Positions 8,406 to 16,487 of a stretch of DNA of 64,000 bases are shown here, piece by piece (position 1 is the stretch's first letter; the number at the start of each line of letters is the position of its first letter). The translations under genes were made by a program, and so were the position numbers. The stretch comes from Streptomyces collinus (GTDB lineage: Bacteria > Actinomycetota > Actinomycetes > Streptomycetales > Streptomycetaceae): assembly GCF_031348265.1 (NCBI RefSeq), contig NZ_CP133771.1:2046001-2110000 (forward strand), read 5' to 3'. The notes beneath the pieces are model-generated. The model saw only the letters and a list, made by a program, of their open reading frames with translations, had not been told where the DNA came from and made no database searches.

Positions 8406-9313
8406 ATCGACCACCCCGCGGCGATCGCGGCGACCTCGGCCCGCCCGTTCTCGGGCAGCGGCTTGCTCGGCGGGCGCACCTCGCGGCGGCACAGCCCGAG
8501 GGAGGCGAGGGCCTCCTTGACGACGGTGACGTTGTCGGCGGAGCCGTTGGCCGCGCGCAGTTCCTCGAAGCGGCGGATCTGCTCCCAGACCTTCATCGCG
8601 GCCCGGTAGTCCCCGGAGCGCAGCGCCTCGATCATGTTCAGCGAGACGGCCGGGGCGACGTTCACCAGCCCCGACGTGAAGCCGGTGGCACCGGCGGAGA
8701 AGTAGGAGGGGGCGTACGGCTCGGCGAGTCCCGCGACCCACACGAACCGTTCCAGACCCGCGTCCCGGGCGAACGCGGCGAACCTGGCCGCGTCGGGGAC
8801 GGCGTACTTCACGCCGATGACGTTCGGGCAGCTGTCGGCGAGTTCGGCGAGCCGGGCGCCGGTGAGCTGCGCGTTGCGGATGTACGGCACGACGCCCAGC
8901 TCGGGCACGGCCTCGGCGACGGCACGGTGGTAGTCGACCCAGCCGGCCTGCGAGACGTAGGGGTGGACGGGCTGGTGGACCATCACCATCTGGGCGCCGA
9001 GCTCCCGGGCGTGCCGGGCGGAGGCTACTGCGGTCGGGATGTCGTGCCCGACGCCGACCAGGATCACTGCCCGCTCCCCGGCCTCGTCGATCGTCAGCTC
9101 GGTGACGAGCCGGCGCTCTTCGGGGGTCAGGGCGTAGAACTCGCCGGTGTTGCCGTTCGGGGTGAGGGTCGTGATGCCGCCGTCGAGCAGGCGGCGCAGC
9201 AGGGCCCGGTGGGTGTCCTGCGCGACGGAGCCGTCCTCGGCGAACGGGGTCACCGGGATCGCCACCACGTCGGCCAGGGCCGCCCGCTGGGTCTCGAACG
9301 CCACGCTGCTCAT
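8402..9313 (-). CDS. DHDPS/NAL family 2-keto-3-deoxy sugar-acid dehydratase or aldolase
   Basis: A 303-residue TIM-barrel protein of the DapA/NanA superfamily. Schiff-base Lys169 sits in NVIGVKYAV, the conserved Tyr144 in VVPYIRN, and the substrate carboxylate loop is GNTGEF at 54-59. The absence of the DapA-specific SGTTGES loop and the overlap with the aldonate dehydratase gene argue for a 2-keto-3-deoxy acid substrate. An example is L-2-keto-3-deoxyarabonate dehydration towards alpha-ketoglutarate semialdehyde, though aldol cleavage is possible. It overlaps the GntR gene upstream (ATGA), so regulator, lyase and dehydratase form one unit. Confidence 0.82.
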   Translation of the reverse strand: MSSVAFETQRAALADVVAIPVTPFAEDGSVAQDTHRALLRRLLDGGITTLTPNGNTGEFYALTPEERRLVTELTIDEAGERAVILVGVGHDIPTAVASARHARELGAQMVMVHQPVHPYVSQAGWVDYHRAVAEAVPELGVVPYIRNAQLTGARLAELADSCPNVIGVKYAVPDAARFAAFARDAGLERFVWVAGLAEPYAPSYFSAGATGFTSGLVNVAPAVSLNMIEALRSGDYRAAMKVWEQIRRFEELRAANGSADNVTVVKEALASLGLCRREVRPPSKPLPENGRAEVAAIAAGWSI

Positions 9314-9969
9314 TCCTGACCTTCCTGTTCCAGTCCTGCCTGGGGGAAAGCGCGCTGCACGAAGGAGGCGATGTGGGCGTGCAGGGCACGCGCCGCGCCG
9401 TCGGCGTCACCGTCGAGCGCGAGCCGCAGGATCTCCCGGTGCTCGCCGGCCTCCCGCTCCCAGGAGGGGGAGGCGGCCCAGGCGACGGCAGAGACCAGGG
9501 CGGCCTGGTCGCGGACCTCGTCGAGCATCCGGCCGAGCAGCGGGTTGCCGCACGGCAGGTACAGGGCGCGGTGGAACTCCCGGTTGGCGAGGGAGCGTTC
9601 GGCGGTGTCGGTGGCGGCGTCGGCCCGGGTCAGCGCCTCGCGGGCGACGTCCAGGGAGGCGCCGCGCTGCACGGCGCGCCGCAGCGCCTCCGGCTCCAGC
9701 AGCAGCCGCACGTCGTAGACCTCGCGCGCCATGTCCGCGTCCACCAGGCGCACGGTGACGCCCTTGTACTGGCTCATCACGACCAGCCCGGTCCCGGCGA
9801 GGGTCTTGAGCGCCTCGCGCACCGGGGTCTTCGACACGCCGAACTGCGCGGCGAGTTCGGTCTCGACCAGCGCCTGTCCCGGCGTCAACTGCCCGGTGAG
9901 GATGCGGTGTTTGATCCCCTCCAGCACGTACTGCGTGCGGGAGGGGATCGGCGTGGGCACAGAGGTCAT
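9310..9969 (-). CDS. GntR family regulator, FCD (FadR-type) subfamily
   Basis: A 219-residue protein. An N-terminal winged helix (YVLEGIKHRILTGQLTPGQALVETELAAQFGVSKTPVREAL) is followed by an all-helical FCD effector domain with the metal-binding pattern of Asp and His residues (EFHRALYLPCGNP, GEHREILRLAL). It is first in the transcription unit with the lyase and the aldonate dehydratase, so an autoregulated repressor responding to a sugar acid is the natural inference. The palindromic site at 10021-10058 lies 52 bases upstream of its start and is the likely operator. Confidence 0.88.
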   Translation of the reverse strand: MTSVPTPIPSRTQYVLEGIKHRILTGQLTPGQALVETELAAQFGVSKTPVREALKTLAGTGLVVMSQYKGVTVRLVDADMAREVYDVRLLLEPEALRRAVQRGASLDVAREALTRADAATDTAERSLANREFHRALYLPCGNPLLGRMLDEVRDQAALVSAVAWAASPSWEREAGEHREILRLALDGDADGAARALHAHIASFVQRAFPQAGLEQEGQE

Positions 9970-10020
9970 GCGCGCCTCTCGGATCTCGCGTCTCGGTGGA
10001 TCGCGTATCGGATCTCGCGT

Positions 10021-10058
10021 ATCGCGTCTCATATATGACGTACGAAGTACGACGCGAT
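10021..10058. promoter_or_regulatory. Nested palindromic operator upstream of the GntR gene
   Basis: Outer arms ATCGCGTC (10021-10028) and GACGCGAT (10051-10058) are perfectly complementary. Inside are the 10-bp palindrome TCATATATGA (10029-10038) and the inverted repeat CGTAC-GAA-GTACG (10039-10051). The AT-rich block in otherwise GC-rich DNA may also hold the -10 element of the regulator's promoter. FCD-type GntR proteins bind short palindromes of this sort, so autoregulation is inferred. Confidence 0.5.
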
Positions 10059-10118
10059 GACGGTAGGAGGGCGCGTGGGCTTCGTCAATGCTTTCGGCAA
10101 AGAAACAGCAATCGCTTT

Positions 10119-10718
10119 CTACGGCTGGGGCGCCCACTCCGGGTCCCGCCCGCTGAGCCCCACCGACCGGGCCAGCAAGGACGCCTCCGGCCCGACGGGG
10201 ACGACGGGCCCGAAGATGGCCCCGCGGTCGGGGTCGTCGACGGACGCCGCGAGGAAGTCGTGGCAGACCCGGAGCGCGGCCGGGTCGGGCTCGTAGCGCT
10301 GACCGGTGGCACGGGCGAGGTCCCAGCCGTGGACGACCAGTTCGTCGGTGGCGACCAGGCCCGCGATCTCGCCGGGCAGGTCGACGCCCCCGGCCCGGGT
10401 CATGCCCGTCCTGGCGGCCGGGTCGCGCCAGGCCCCGGCCAGTTCGGCGAGGACCTTGGGCAGCTCCTCGCGCCAGCCGGGCGCGAGGTCCGGGAGCCCG
10501 GACTGGGGGTTGGTGTCGGTGGTGAGGCCCAGCTCCTTGCGGCCGGCGTCGCGGAAGGCGACGGCCAGCCCCGCCAGGTGGCCGAGCAGGTGGCGCACCT
10601 CGTACTCGGGGCAGGGTGTGGGGCCGGACAGCTGCTCGTCGGTGACGCCGGCGACCAGCCGCGCCAGCTCCTCCGCCTGGGGTCCGAGGTCGAGGGTCGT
10701 TCCGGTCGTGTCGGTCAT
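10119..10718 (-). CDS. TIGR03086 family protein (DinB/maleylpyruvate isomerase fold)
   Basis: A 199-residue cytoplasmic protein with the four-helix DinB-like fold of actinobacterial TIGR03086 proteins. Typical segments are ARLVAGVTDEQLSGPTPCPEYEVRHLLGHLAGL, with metal-ligand His residues, and DELVVHGWDLARATGQ with the third His. Related mycothiol-dependent isomerases and transferases bind a divalent metal through such histidines; the substrate here is unknown. It is transcribed alone, divergent from the MFS gene, with no operon partner. Assignment to the family is fairly secure; function is not. Confidence 0.8.
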   Translation of the reverse strand: MTDTTGTTLDLGPQAEELARLVAGVTDEQLSGPTPCPEYEVRHLLGHLAGLAVAFRDAGRKELGLTTDTNPQSGLPDLAPGWREELPKVLAELAGAWRDPAARTGMTRAGGVDLPGEIAGLVATDELVVHGWDLARATGQRYEPDPAALRVCHDFLAASVDDPDRGAIFGPVVPVGPEASLLARSVGLSGRDPEWAPQP

Positions 10719-10856
10719 GCGGGCTCCTCAGCAGTGTGGTCCTGGGAGGTAGACCGACGCCGGCCGCGGAACTCATCGCCGGCCCGCCCCGAGGGGTCAC
10801 TTCCAGGGAACCTGCCCGATCCGCTCCCCCGGTCCTTAGCCCCACGATGACCAGGC

Positions 10857-12071
10857 ATGACGACCAAGACGACCTGGCCGCTCGTGCGCGTCCTGCGCGA
10901 CCGCGACGCCGGACTCTGTCTCGCGGGCGTGGTGGTCTCCGGCTTCGGCACCTCCGCCCTGTGGCTGGCCTCGGGCGTGTGGGTCAAGGACCTCACCGGC
11001 TCCGACGGCCTGGCCGCGCTGTGCATGCTCGCCCTGTGGCTGCCGGCCCTGGCCGGGCCACTGCTGGGCACACTCGCCGACCGGGGCCGCCGCAAGCCGC
11101 TGCTGATCGGCGTGAACGTGCTGCTCGGGGCCCTCCTGCTCACCCTGGTGGGCGTCGTCGCCCCGGGCGACCTCTGGCTGCTGTACGGGGTGCTGTTCGT
11201 GTACGGGGCGGCGGGCGTCGTCCACGACGCGGCCGAGTCGGCGCTGGTCGCGACCGTCGTCGACCCGTCCCTGCTGGGCGACTTCAACGGCCTGCGCATG
11301 ACGGCGGCCGAGGGCATGAAGCTGCTGGCCCCGCTGGCGGGCGCGGGCCTGTACGCGGCGTACGGCGGCGCGAGTGTCGCTCTCCTGGACGCGGCGACGT
11401 TCGTGCTGGCCGCAGGCCTGTACGCGGCGCTGCGCGGGCGGGAGGAGAAGCCGGCCCGGCCCCGGGACGGCCGTCCACGGCGGACCGCCGAGGGTGTCCG
11501 CCACCTGTGGGCGCACCCCGTGCTGCGCCCCCTGGTCCTGGCGGGCGGCGCCACCATGCTGTGCGCGGGCCTGAACGGCGCGCTGGTCTACGCCGTCGTC
11601 GACGGCCTCGGGCGCTCCCCCGCGTACGCCGGTGTCCTGTACGCCGTGCAGGGCGCCGGGTCGGTCGTGGTCGGGCTGCTGTCCGGCGCCGCCCTGCGCC
11701 GGCTGGGGGCGCGGCGCTTCGGGGCGTACGGCGTCGCCCTGCTGGCGCTCGCGGTGGCCCTGCGGGCGGTGCCGTCCGACCCGGTGGCGCTGGTGTGCAG
11801 CGCGGCGATCGGCGCGGGGCTGCCCGCCGTGCTGATCGCCACGCTGACGTCCGTGCAGCGCGAGACGCCCGGGGCGCTGCTGGGCCGGGTCACGGCCACC
11901 GCCCACACACTGGTGTACGCGCCGAACGTGGCCGGGCTGGCCGCCGGGGCGGCCCTGGTCGAGCCGGTGGGCCACCGGCCGGTGCTGGTGGCCCTGGGCG
12001 TGGCCCTGCTGGTGACGGCGGCGGCGCTGTGCGCTCCCCCGGCCGGGGCCGAAGCCGTCCCGCACCGGTGA
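10857..12071 (+). CDS. Major facilitator superfamily transporter
   Basis: A 404-residue protein with about twelve hydrophobic helices and the MFS loop 2-3 signature GTLADRGRRKPLL. It resembles the actinobacterial MFS subgroup of drug or metabolite exporters related to the enterobactin exporter EntS. The start at 10857 directly follows a Met-rich stretch (ATGACCAGGCATGACG), so a few bases of uncertainty remain. It is divergent from the TIGR03086 gene and converges on the hypothetical gene at 12149-13312. No substrate can be proposed from the sequence. Confidence 0.85.
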   Translation: MTTKTTWPLVRVLRDRDAGLCLAGVVVSGFGTSALWLASGVWVKDLTGSDGLAALCMLALWLPALAGPLLGTLADRGRRKPLLIGVNVLLGALLLTLVGVVAPGDLWLLYGVLFVYGAAGVVHDAAESALVATVVDPSLLGDFNGLRMTAAEGMKLLAPLAGAGLYAAYGGASVALLDAATFVLAAGLYAALRGREEKPARPRDGRPRRTAEGVRHLWAHPVLRPLVLAGGATMLCAGLNGALVYAVVDGLGRSPAYAGVLYAVQGAGSVVVGLLSGAALRRLGARRFGAYGVALLALAVALRAVPSDPVALVCSAAIGAGLPAVLIATLTSVQRETPGALLGRVTATAHTLVYAPNVAGLAAGAALVEPVGHRPVLVALGVALLVTAAALCAPPAGAEAVPHR

Positions 12072-12148
12072 TGGCCACGGGCGGGGCACGTCGTCGTGGT
12101 GGGCGGAGGGCCCGCCGGTGTCACCACCGGTGCGGCCACTCAGCTGTG

Positions 12149-13312
12149 TCAGAGCCCGGCGAGGGCGGAGCGGACCGTGTCCAGGTCGCCGTCGGACGCC
12201 AGTCCGGCGTGATACAGCCGCAGTTCGGTCGCGCCCAGCCGCCGTGCCTCGGCGGCGTCGGCGGCGAGGGTGCCGGGGCTGCCGCCCATCCCCGAGACGA
12301 CGGTGAAGTTGGCGGCGATGACGGCGCCCTCGCGCTCCTGCCGTGCGAACGGCGTCAGCGTGCCGGTGCCGCCCGCGCAGGGGACGACCACGCCGTCCGC
12401 GACGGACAGGATGTGCGCCGGGTCGACGCCGGGGTTGGCGCCGACGTGGTACGACACGGGGTCCGCGTGCAGCAGCACCCGGAAGCCGTCGGGAGCGGCC
12501 GCCCGGACCGCCGCGACGGCCTGTTCCTGGAGCGTGCGGGCGGTTTCGTCGCGGTACGCGCGCGTGGTGTTCGCGAAGGTCTCGCCGAGGAGTTTCTCGA
12601 TGCCCGGCCAGGCTCCGTCGGAGGGCGCCCCCTGCCACACCGGCTCCAGCGCGGTCCGTACGGCGGCCGCCAGCCGGTCGGCGTCGAGGCCCTGCCGGCC
12701 ATAGCCCTCCCGGCAGGACGGGCAGAAGCACAGCGCCATCAGATACTGCCCGGCGTCCCCGAGGCCGATGCCGCCGGTCTTGTCGTGGGCGTGCAGATGC
12801 TGCAGGCCGTACCAGCCGAGGGATTCCAGCTCGGTGCCGCGCGCCCCGGGCCGGACGGCGGCCTCGGCGGCCAGGTCGGTCAGGTAGGCGCGCGTGGCGG
12901 GCTGTGCGATGCAGGGCGCCCAGGGGTAGCGGTCGCCGTAGGCGTTGACGACCGAGGTGTCCGGGTGCTCGGCGCCCAGGCGGGAGTTGTGGGCGAGGAC
13001 GACCCAGGTGTGTACGTCGAGACCGGCCTCGGCGAGCGCGGCGGCGGCCTCGCCGAAGGCGTCTCCGGGGGCCCAGGCGCCGGCCGCGTAGGGGCGCAGC
13101 TCGCGTCCGGCCCAGCGGTCGTCGGCCGGGTACAGCACGGCGGCGTGCTCGGCGGTGACGATGCGGTGGCGCGGGTGGCGGGGCGTGAGGGCGCGCGTGG
13201 AGTGGTAGGCGGCGGCGAGCGTCACCTGTGCCACGCCCAGCGCGGCGATGCGCGCGGGTGCCTCCGGGTCGCCGTTGACGTCCCAGGGGTAGACGAACGT
13301 CGACGCCTTCAC
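12149..13312 (-). CDS. Uncharacterised protein with CFCPSC motif, linked to uronate catabolism
   Basis: A 387-residue protein, GTG start at 13312 overlapping the stop of the dehydratase gene upstream (GTGA). I do not recognise a named family. It begins KASTFVYPWDVNGDP, contains DVHTWVVLAHNS, a central MALCFCPSCREGYGR motif, and VLLHADPVSYHVG further on. This looks like the TIM-barrel, glycoside-hydrolase-like proteins in which a Cys cluster follows a beta strand, but that is inference. No signal peptide or membrane helix is seen. Coupling to the 5-dehydro-4-deoxyglucarate dehydratase gene and closeness to uronate dehydrogenase suggest a role in uronate or aldarate breakdown. The Cys residues could bind metal. 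Confidence 0.7.
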   Translation of the reverse strand: MKASTFVYPWDVNGDPEAPARIAALGVAQVTLAAAYHSTRALTPRHPRHRIVTAEHAAVLYPADDRWAGRELRPYAAGAWAPGDAFGEAAAALAEAGLDVHTWVVLAHNSRLGAEHPDTSVVNAYGDRYPWAPCIAQPATRAYLTDLAAEAAVRPGARGTELESLGWYGLQHLHAHDKTGGIGLGDAGQYLMALCFCPSCREGYGRQGLDADRLAAAVRTALEPVWQGAPSDGAWPGIEKLLGETFANTTRAYRDETARTLQEQAVAAVRAAAPDGFRVLLHADPVSYHVGANPGVDPAHILSVADGVVVPCAGGTGTLTPFARQEREGAVIAANFTVVSGMGGSPGTLAADAAEARRLGATELRLYHAGLASDGDLDTVRSALAGL

Positions 13313-14250
13313 TTGGCCTCCTCCAGCAGCGCGTGGCCCCGCTCGATCAGTTCGGCGAGCTGCTTCACATGATCCCCGCTCGGCTCGTGCAGCGGGGGCC
13401 GCACCTCCCCGACGTCGAGGCCGCGCAGCCGTACACCGGCCTTGACCAGGGCGACCGCGTAGCCGCGGCCCCGGTCGCGCAGTTCGACGAACGGGCGGTA
13501 GAAACCGTCCAGCAGCTTCGCCACGGTGGCGTCGTCGCCGGTCCGGAGGGCCTGGTGGAAGGCGAGGGCGATCTCCGGTGCGAAGCAGAACACGGCGGAC
13601 GAGTAGAGCGTGACCCCGAGGGCGCGGTAGGCGAGCTGGGTCTGCTCGGCGGTGGGCAGGCCGTTGAAGTAGAGGAAGTCCCCCGGAGCCTCGGTGCGGA
13701 CGGCGCTGACGACGCGCTGCATGAGGTCGAGGTCGCCGAGCCCGTCCTTCAGGCCGATGATCCCGTCCGTGCGGGCCAGGGCGACGACCGTCTGCGGGGT
13801 GAACACGGCGTTGTCGCGCTGGTAGACGATGACCGGCAGGGCGGTCGCGGCGGCGACCTCGCGGTAGTGCCGCAGCAGACCCTCCTGACCGGCGACGACG
13901 AGGTAGGGCGGCATGGCGAGCAGCCCGTCCGCGCCGGCGGCCTCGGCGAGGCGGGCGTAGCGCACGGCGAGCGCGGTGCCGTACCCGGCGCCGGCGACGA
14001 CCGGCACACGCCCGTCGGCGGCCTCGACGGCGACCCGGACGCAGGCCTCGAACTCCTCGGGCGTCAGCGCGTGGAACTCGCCGGTGCCGCAGCAGGCGAA
14101 CACGGCGGCGGCTCCGGCCTCCACCCCGCGCCGGACGTGCGTGCGGTAGGTGTCGAGGTCCACGGAGCCGTCGGGTCCGTAGGCGGTGACCGGGAAGAAC
14201 AGCGGCCCGCTGGGGATGTCGAGTCGTGTGGCGAGAGGGGCTGGCGTCAC
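13309..14250 (-). CDS. kdgD: 5-dehydro-4-deoxyglucarate dehydratase
   Basis: A 313-residue member of the DapA/NAL superfamily. Schiff-base Lys168 lies in GIIGLKDGLGD and Tyr143 in VIVYQRDNAVF. The QRDNAVFTP segment and ACCGTGEFHALTPEEF loop are typical of KdgD enzymes (decarboxylating dehydration of 5-dehydro-4-deoxyglucarate to 2,5-dioxopentanoate). The GTG at 14250 is chosen because GGGAGAG lies just upstream; Met codons at 14274 and 14268 are alternatives without a ribosome site. It is divergent from the uronate dehydrogenase gene, whose product lies in the same pathway. Confidence 0.86.
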   Translation of the reverse strand: MTPAPLATRLDIPSGPLFFPVTAYGPDGSVDLDTYRTHVRRGVEAGAAAVFACCGTGEFHALTPEEFEACVRVAVEAADGRVPVVAGAGYGTALAVRYARLAEAAGADGLLAMPPYLVVAGQEGLLRHYREVAAATALPVIVYQRDNAVFTPQTVVALARTDGIIGLKDGLGDLDLMQRVVSAVRTEAPGDFLYFNGLPTAEQTQLAYRALGVTLYSSAVFCFAPEIALAFHQALRTGDDATVAKLLDGFYRPFVELRDRGRGYAVALVKAGVRLRGLDVGEVRPPLHEPSGDHVKQLAELIERGHALLEEAK

Positions 14251-14418
14251 AAGCTCTCCCGGTTCCATATTCATGATTGACGTCTATATTTCTGAACAAC
14301 TCCACGCTAAGGCGCCGCCTAGGTGCCGGTCAAGCGCGCACACCCGCGACGCACCTGCGGATTCGCCCTCCCCGCGGCATACTTGACGGGCTCCGCCCCA
14401 GATCCTTAGCGTGTCCAC

Positions 14419-14445
14419 GCATATGAATGTCGTGCGCTCATATGC
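14419..14445. promoter_or_regulatory. Inverted repeat between kdgD and udh
   Basis: GCATATGA (14419-14426) and TCATATGC (14438-14445) are perfect inverted arms separated by 11 bases in the divergent promoter region. The spacing puts the centres of the arms almost two helical turns apart, which suits a dimeric regulator. The arm core TCATAT also occurs in TCATATATGA before the GntR gene at 9310-9969, so shared control is possible. Confidence 0.45.
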
Positions 14446-14503
14446 ACGCTGGCGATCAGTGCGCTGTGCGATCGGCACGGTTGGCGATCAAGGAGACCCG
14501 AGG

Positions 14504-15313
14504 ATGCCCGCTCCCCGCACCGTCCTGCTCACCGGCGCCGCCGGCGGCCTCGGCAGCCTGATGCGGGACCTGCTCCCGGCATACGGCTACGAGCTGCGCC
14601 TGCTGGACCTGCGCCCGATCGAGGGCGAGCCCGACGCGATCGCCGCCGACCTGGCCGACCGGGACGCCGTGCGCGAGGCGGTCCGGGGCGTCGACGCGAT
14701 CATCCACCTCGCAGGCATCTCCCTGGAAGCACCCTTCGAGAAGATCCTCAAGGCGAACATCGAGGGCACCTACCACCTCTACGAGGCCGCCCGCGAGGAG
14801 GGCGTCGGCCGGATCGTCTTCGCCTCCTCCAACCACGCCGTCGGCTACACCCCGCGCCCCCAGGGCGACGACCCGCTCATCCCCATCGACACCCCGCGCC
14901 GTCCGGACACCTTCTACGGCCTGTCCAAGTGCTTCGGCGAGGACCTCGCGCAGCTCTACTGGGACCGGCACGGCCTGGAGACGGTCTCGGTGCGCATCGG
15001 CTCCTGCTTCCCCGAGCCGACCAGCGTGCGCATGCTCTCGGTGTGGATGAGCCCCTCCGACGGCGCCCGTCTCTTCCACGCGGCCCTGACCGCCGAGCAC
15101 GTCGGCCACACCGTCGTGCACGGCTCCTCCGCCAACACCCGGCTGTGGTGGGACCTCACCAGCGCCCGGGCGCTCGGCTACGAGCCGCAGGACGACTCCG
15201 AGCCGTACGCCGAGAAGCTCATCGCCGAGCAGGGCGAGCTGCAGGACGGCAACGAGGCGCACGCCTACCTCGGCGGCCAGTTCGTGACGGACCCGCCGAT
15301 CTGGCCGTACTGA
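14504..15313 (+). CDS. udh: Uronate dehydrogenase (NAD-dependent epimerase/dehydratase fold)
   Basis: A 269-residue extended-SDR protein: GAAGGLGSLMRD is the NAD-binding glycine motif, SSNHAVGY carries the substrate-site Ser/Asn/His, and YGLSK is the catalytic Tyr-X3-Lys. This combination is typical of uronate dehydrogenases, which oxidise D-galacturonate or D-glucuronate to the aldarolactone. AAGGAGA lies about 8 bases before the ATG. It is divergent from kdgD and shares an intergenic operator candidate. A hairpin at 15335-15363 ends the unit. An aldarate dehydratase linking the two enzymes is not obvious in the window. Confidence 0.87.
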   Translation: MPAPRTVLLTGAAGGLGSLMRDLLPAYGYELRLLDLRPIEGEPDAIAADLADRDAVREAVRGVDAIIHLAGISLEAPFEKILKANIEGTYHLYEAAREEGVGRIVFASSNHAVGYTPRPQGDDPLIPIDTPRRPDTFYGLSKCFGEDLAQLYWDRHGLETVSVRIGSCFPEPTSVRMLSVWMSPSDGARLFHAALTAEHVGHTVVHGSSANTRLWWDLTSARALGYEPQDDSEPYAEKLIAEQGELQDGNEAHAYLGGQFVTDPPIWPY

Positions 15314-15334
15314 CCGGAAACAGTCGTCACCAGG

Positions 15335-15363
15335 GCGGGCGGGCAGAGAACGGGCCCGCCCGC
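15335..15363 (+). terminator. Hairpin terminator after udh
   Basis: GCGGGCGGGC (15335-15344) and GCCCGCCCGC (15354-15363) form a perfect 10-bp stem with a 9-base loop, 21 bases after the udh stop. There is no T run, as is usual in Streptomyces. Confidence 0.6.
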
Positions 15364-15417
15364 AGGCATGTCCGGGCACGTGCCGTGCCCTGGCCGGAGG
15401 CGCGGCAGCGCCACGCC

Positions 15418-15470
15418 CAGGGGCGCGGGGAAGTGCGCGACCAGCCACGACGCACCCGCGGCCGCCACAT
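15418..15470 (+). repeat. Dispersed Streptomyces intergenic repeat, copy 1
   Basis: This carries the core GGGGCGCGGGGAAGTGCGCG followed by ACCAGCCACGACG. It resembles a short GC-rich intergenic repeat I recall from many Streptomyces genomes. Related copies are at 30259-30300 and, inverted, at 51998-52078. It sits in the 323-base gap between udh and the DeoR gene; the rest of that gap holds the terminator and presumably the DeoR promoter. Confidence 0.55.
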
Positions 15471-15636
15471 CACCGCACCACCCGAGCACAGGGGCACGTC
15501 CCGCCCGAACGGGCACACGCGGGCAGCATCGGGCGCGGATCAGGCCTGGTCACCACACCCCACCCGCTGTAGAACTTCCCTCAAGGCCCGACCGAGGGCC
15601 CGAACGGGCAGCACAGCAGGAAGGCGGGTGACGGCC

Positions 15637-16404
15637 ATGAACAGGACCGCGGAAGAACGACAGCGCGACATCGTGCTGGCCGCGCGGCGCGACGGCTCGG
15701 TCGACGTCACCGCCCTCGCCGCGGAACTGGGCGTGGCCAAGGAGACCGTACGAAGGGACCTGCGCGTCCTGGAGGACCACGGCCTGCTCCGCCGCACCCA
15801 CGGCGGCGCCTACCCCGTGGAGAGCGCCGGCTTCGAGACGACGCTCGCCTTCCGGGCCACCAGCCACGTCCCCGAGAAGCGCCGGGTCGCGGCCGCCGCG
15901 GCCGAGCTGCTCGGCGACGCCGAGACCGTCTTCGTCGACGAGGGCTACACCCCGCAGCTCATCGCCGAGGCACTCCCCCGGGACCGGCCGCTGACCGTGG
16001 TCACCGCGTCCCTGCCCGTCGCGGGCGCCCTCGCCGAGGCCGAGCACGTCTGCGTGCTGCTGCTCGGCGGCCGGGTGCGGCGCGGAACCCTCGCCACCGT
16101 CGACCACTGGACGACGAAGATGCTGTCCGGCTTCGTCGTCGACCTGGCGTTCATCGGCGCCAACGGCATCTCCCGCGAACACGGCCTCACCACCCCCGAC
16201 CCGGCCGTCAGCGAGGTCAAGACCCAGGCGATCCGGGCCGCCCGGCGCGTGGTCTTCGCCGGCGTGCACACCAAGTTCGGAGCGGTCAGCTTCTGCCGGT
16301 TCGCCGACGTCGGCACGCTGGAGACGATCGTGACGAGCACTCTGCTGCCGGCCGCCGAGGCCCACCGCTACTCGCTGCTCGGGCCGCAGGTCATCCGCGT
16401 CTGA
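15637..16404 (+). CDS. DeoR/GlpR family transcriptional regulator
   Basis: A 255-residue protein: the N-terminal HTH (VDVTALAAELGVAKETVRRDLRVLEDHGLLRRTHGGAYPV) is followed by the DeoR sugar-sensing domain with the phosphosugar-binding segment FVDEGYTPQLIAEAL and GGRVRRGTLATVDHW. The ATG at 15637 is used, but GTG at 15628 is closer to the AGGAAGG site and would add three residues. It precedes the sugar transporter and dehydrogenase genes on the same strand by 83 bases and is the likely local repressor, with a sugar phosphate or polyol as inducer. Confidence 0.88.
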   Translation: MNRTAEERQRDIVLAARRDGSVDVTALAAELGVAKETVRRDLRVLEDHGLLRRTHGGAYPVESAGFETTLAFRATSHVPEKRRVAAAAAELLGDAETVFVDEGYTPQLIAEALPRDRPLTVVTASLPVAGALAEAEHVCVLLLGGRVRRGTLATVDHWTTKMLSGFVVDLAFIGANGISREHGLTTPDPAVSEVKTQAIRAARRVVFAGVHTKFGAVSFCRFADVGTLETIVTSTLLPAAEAHRYSLLGPQVIRV

Positions 16405-16487
16405 CCCGCACGTCCCTCCACCTCCCCCAGGGCGCCCGCACACGCCCTGCGATGCCCCTTATCTCCCCATACATCCAGGAGCGATCC

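Noticed and set aside
5667..8609. A 980-codon open frame on the plus strand
   Set aside because: It is the antisense shadow of the permease and dehydratase genes; GC-rich third positions keep opposite frames open. The minus-strand products have full family motifs.
8402..9313. Second dapA (lysine pathway) gene
   Set aside because: It lacks the SGTTGES loop of DapA and is coupled to an aldonate dehydratase; the true DapA is at 35696-36580.
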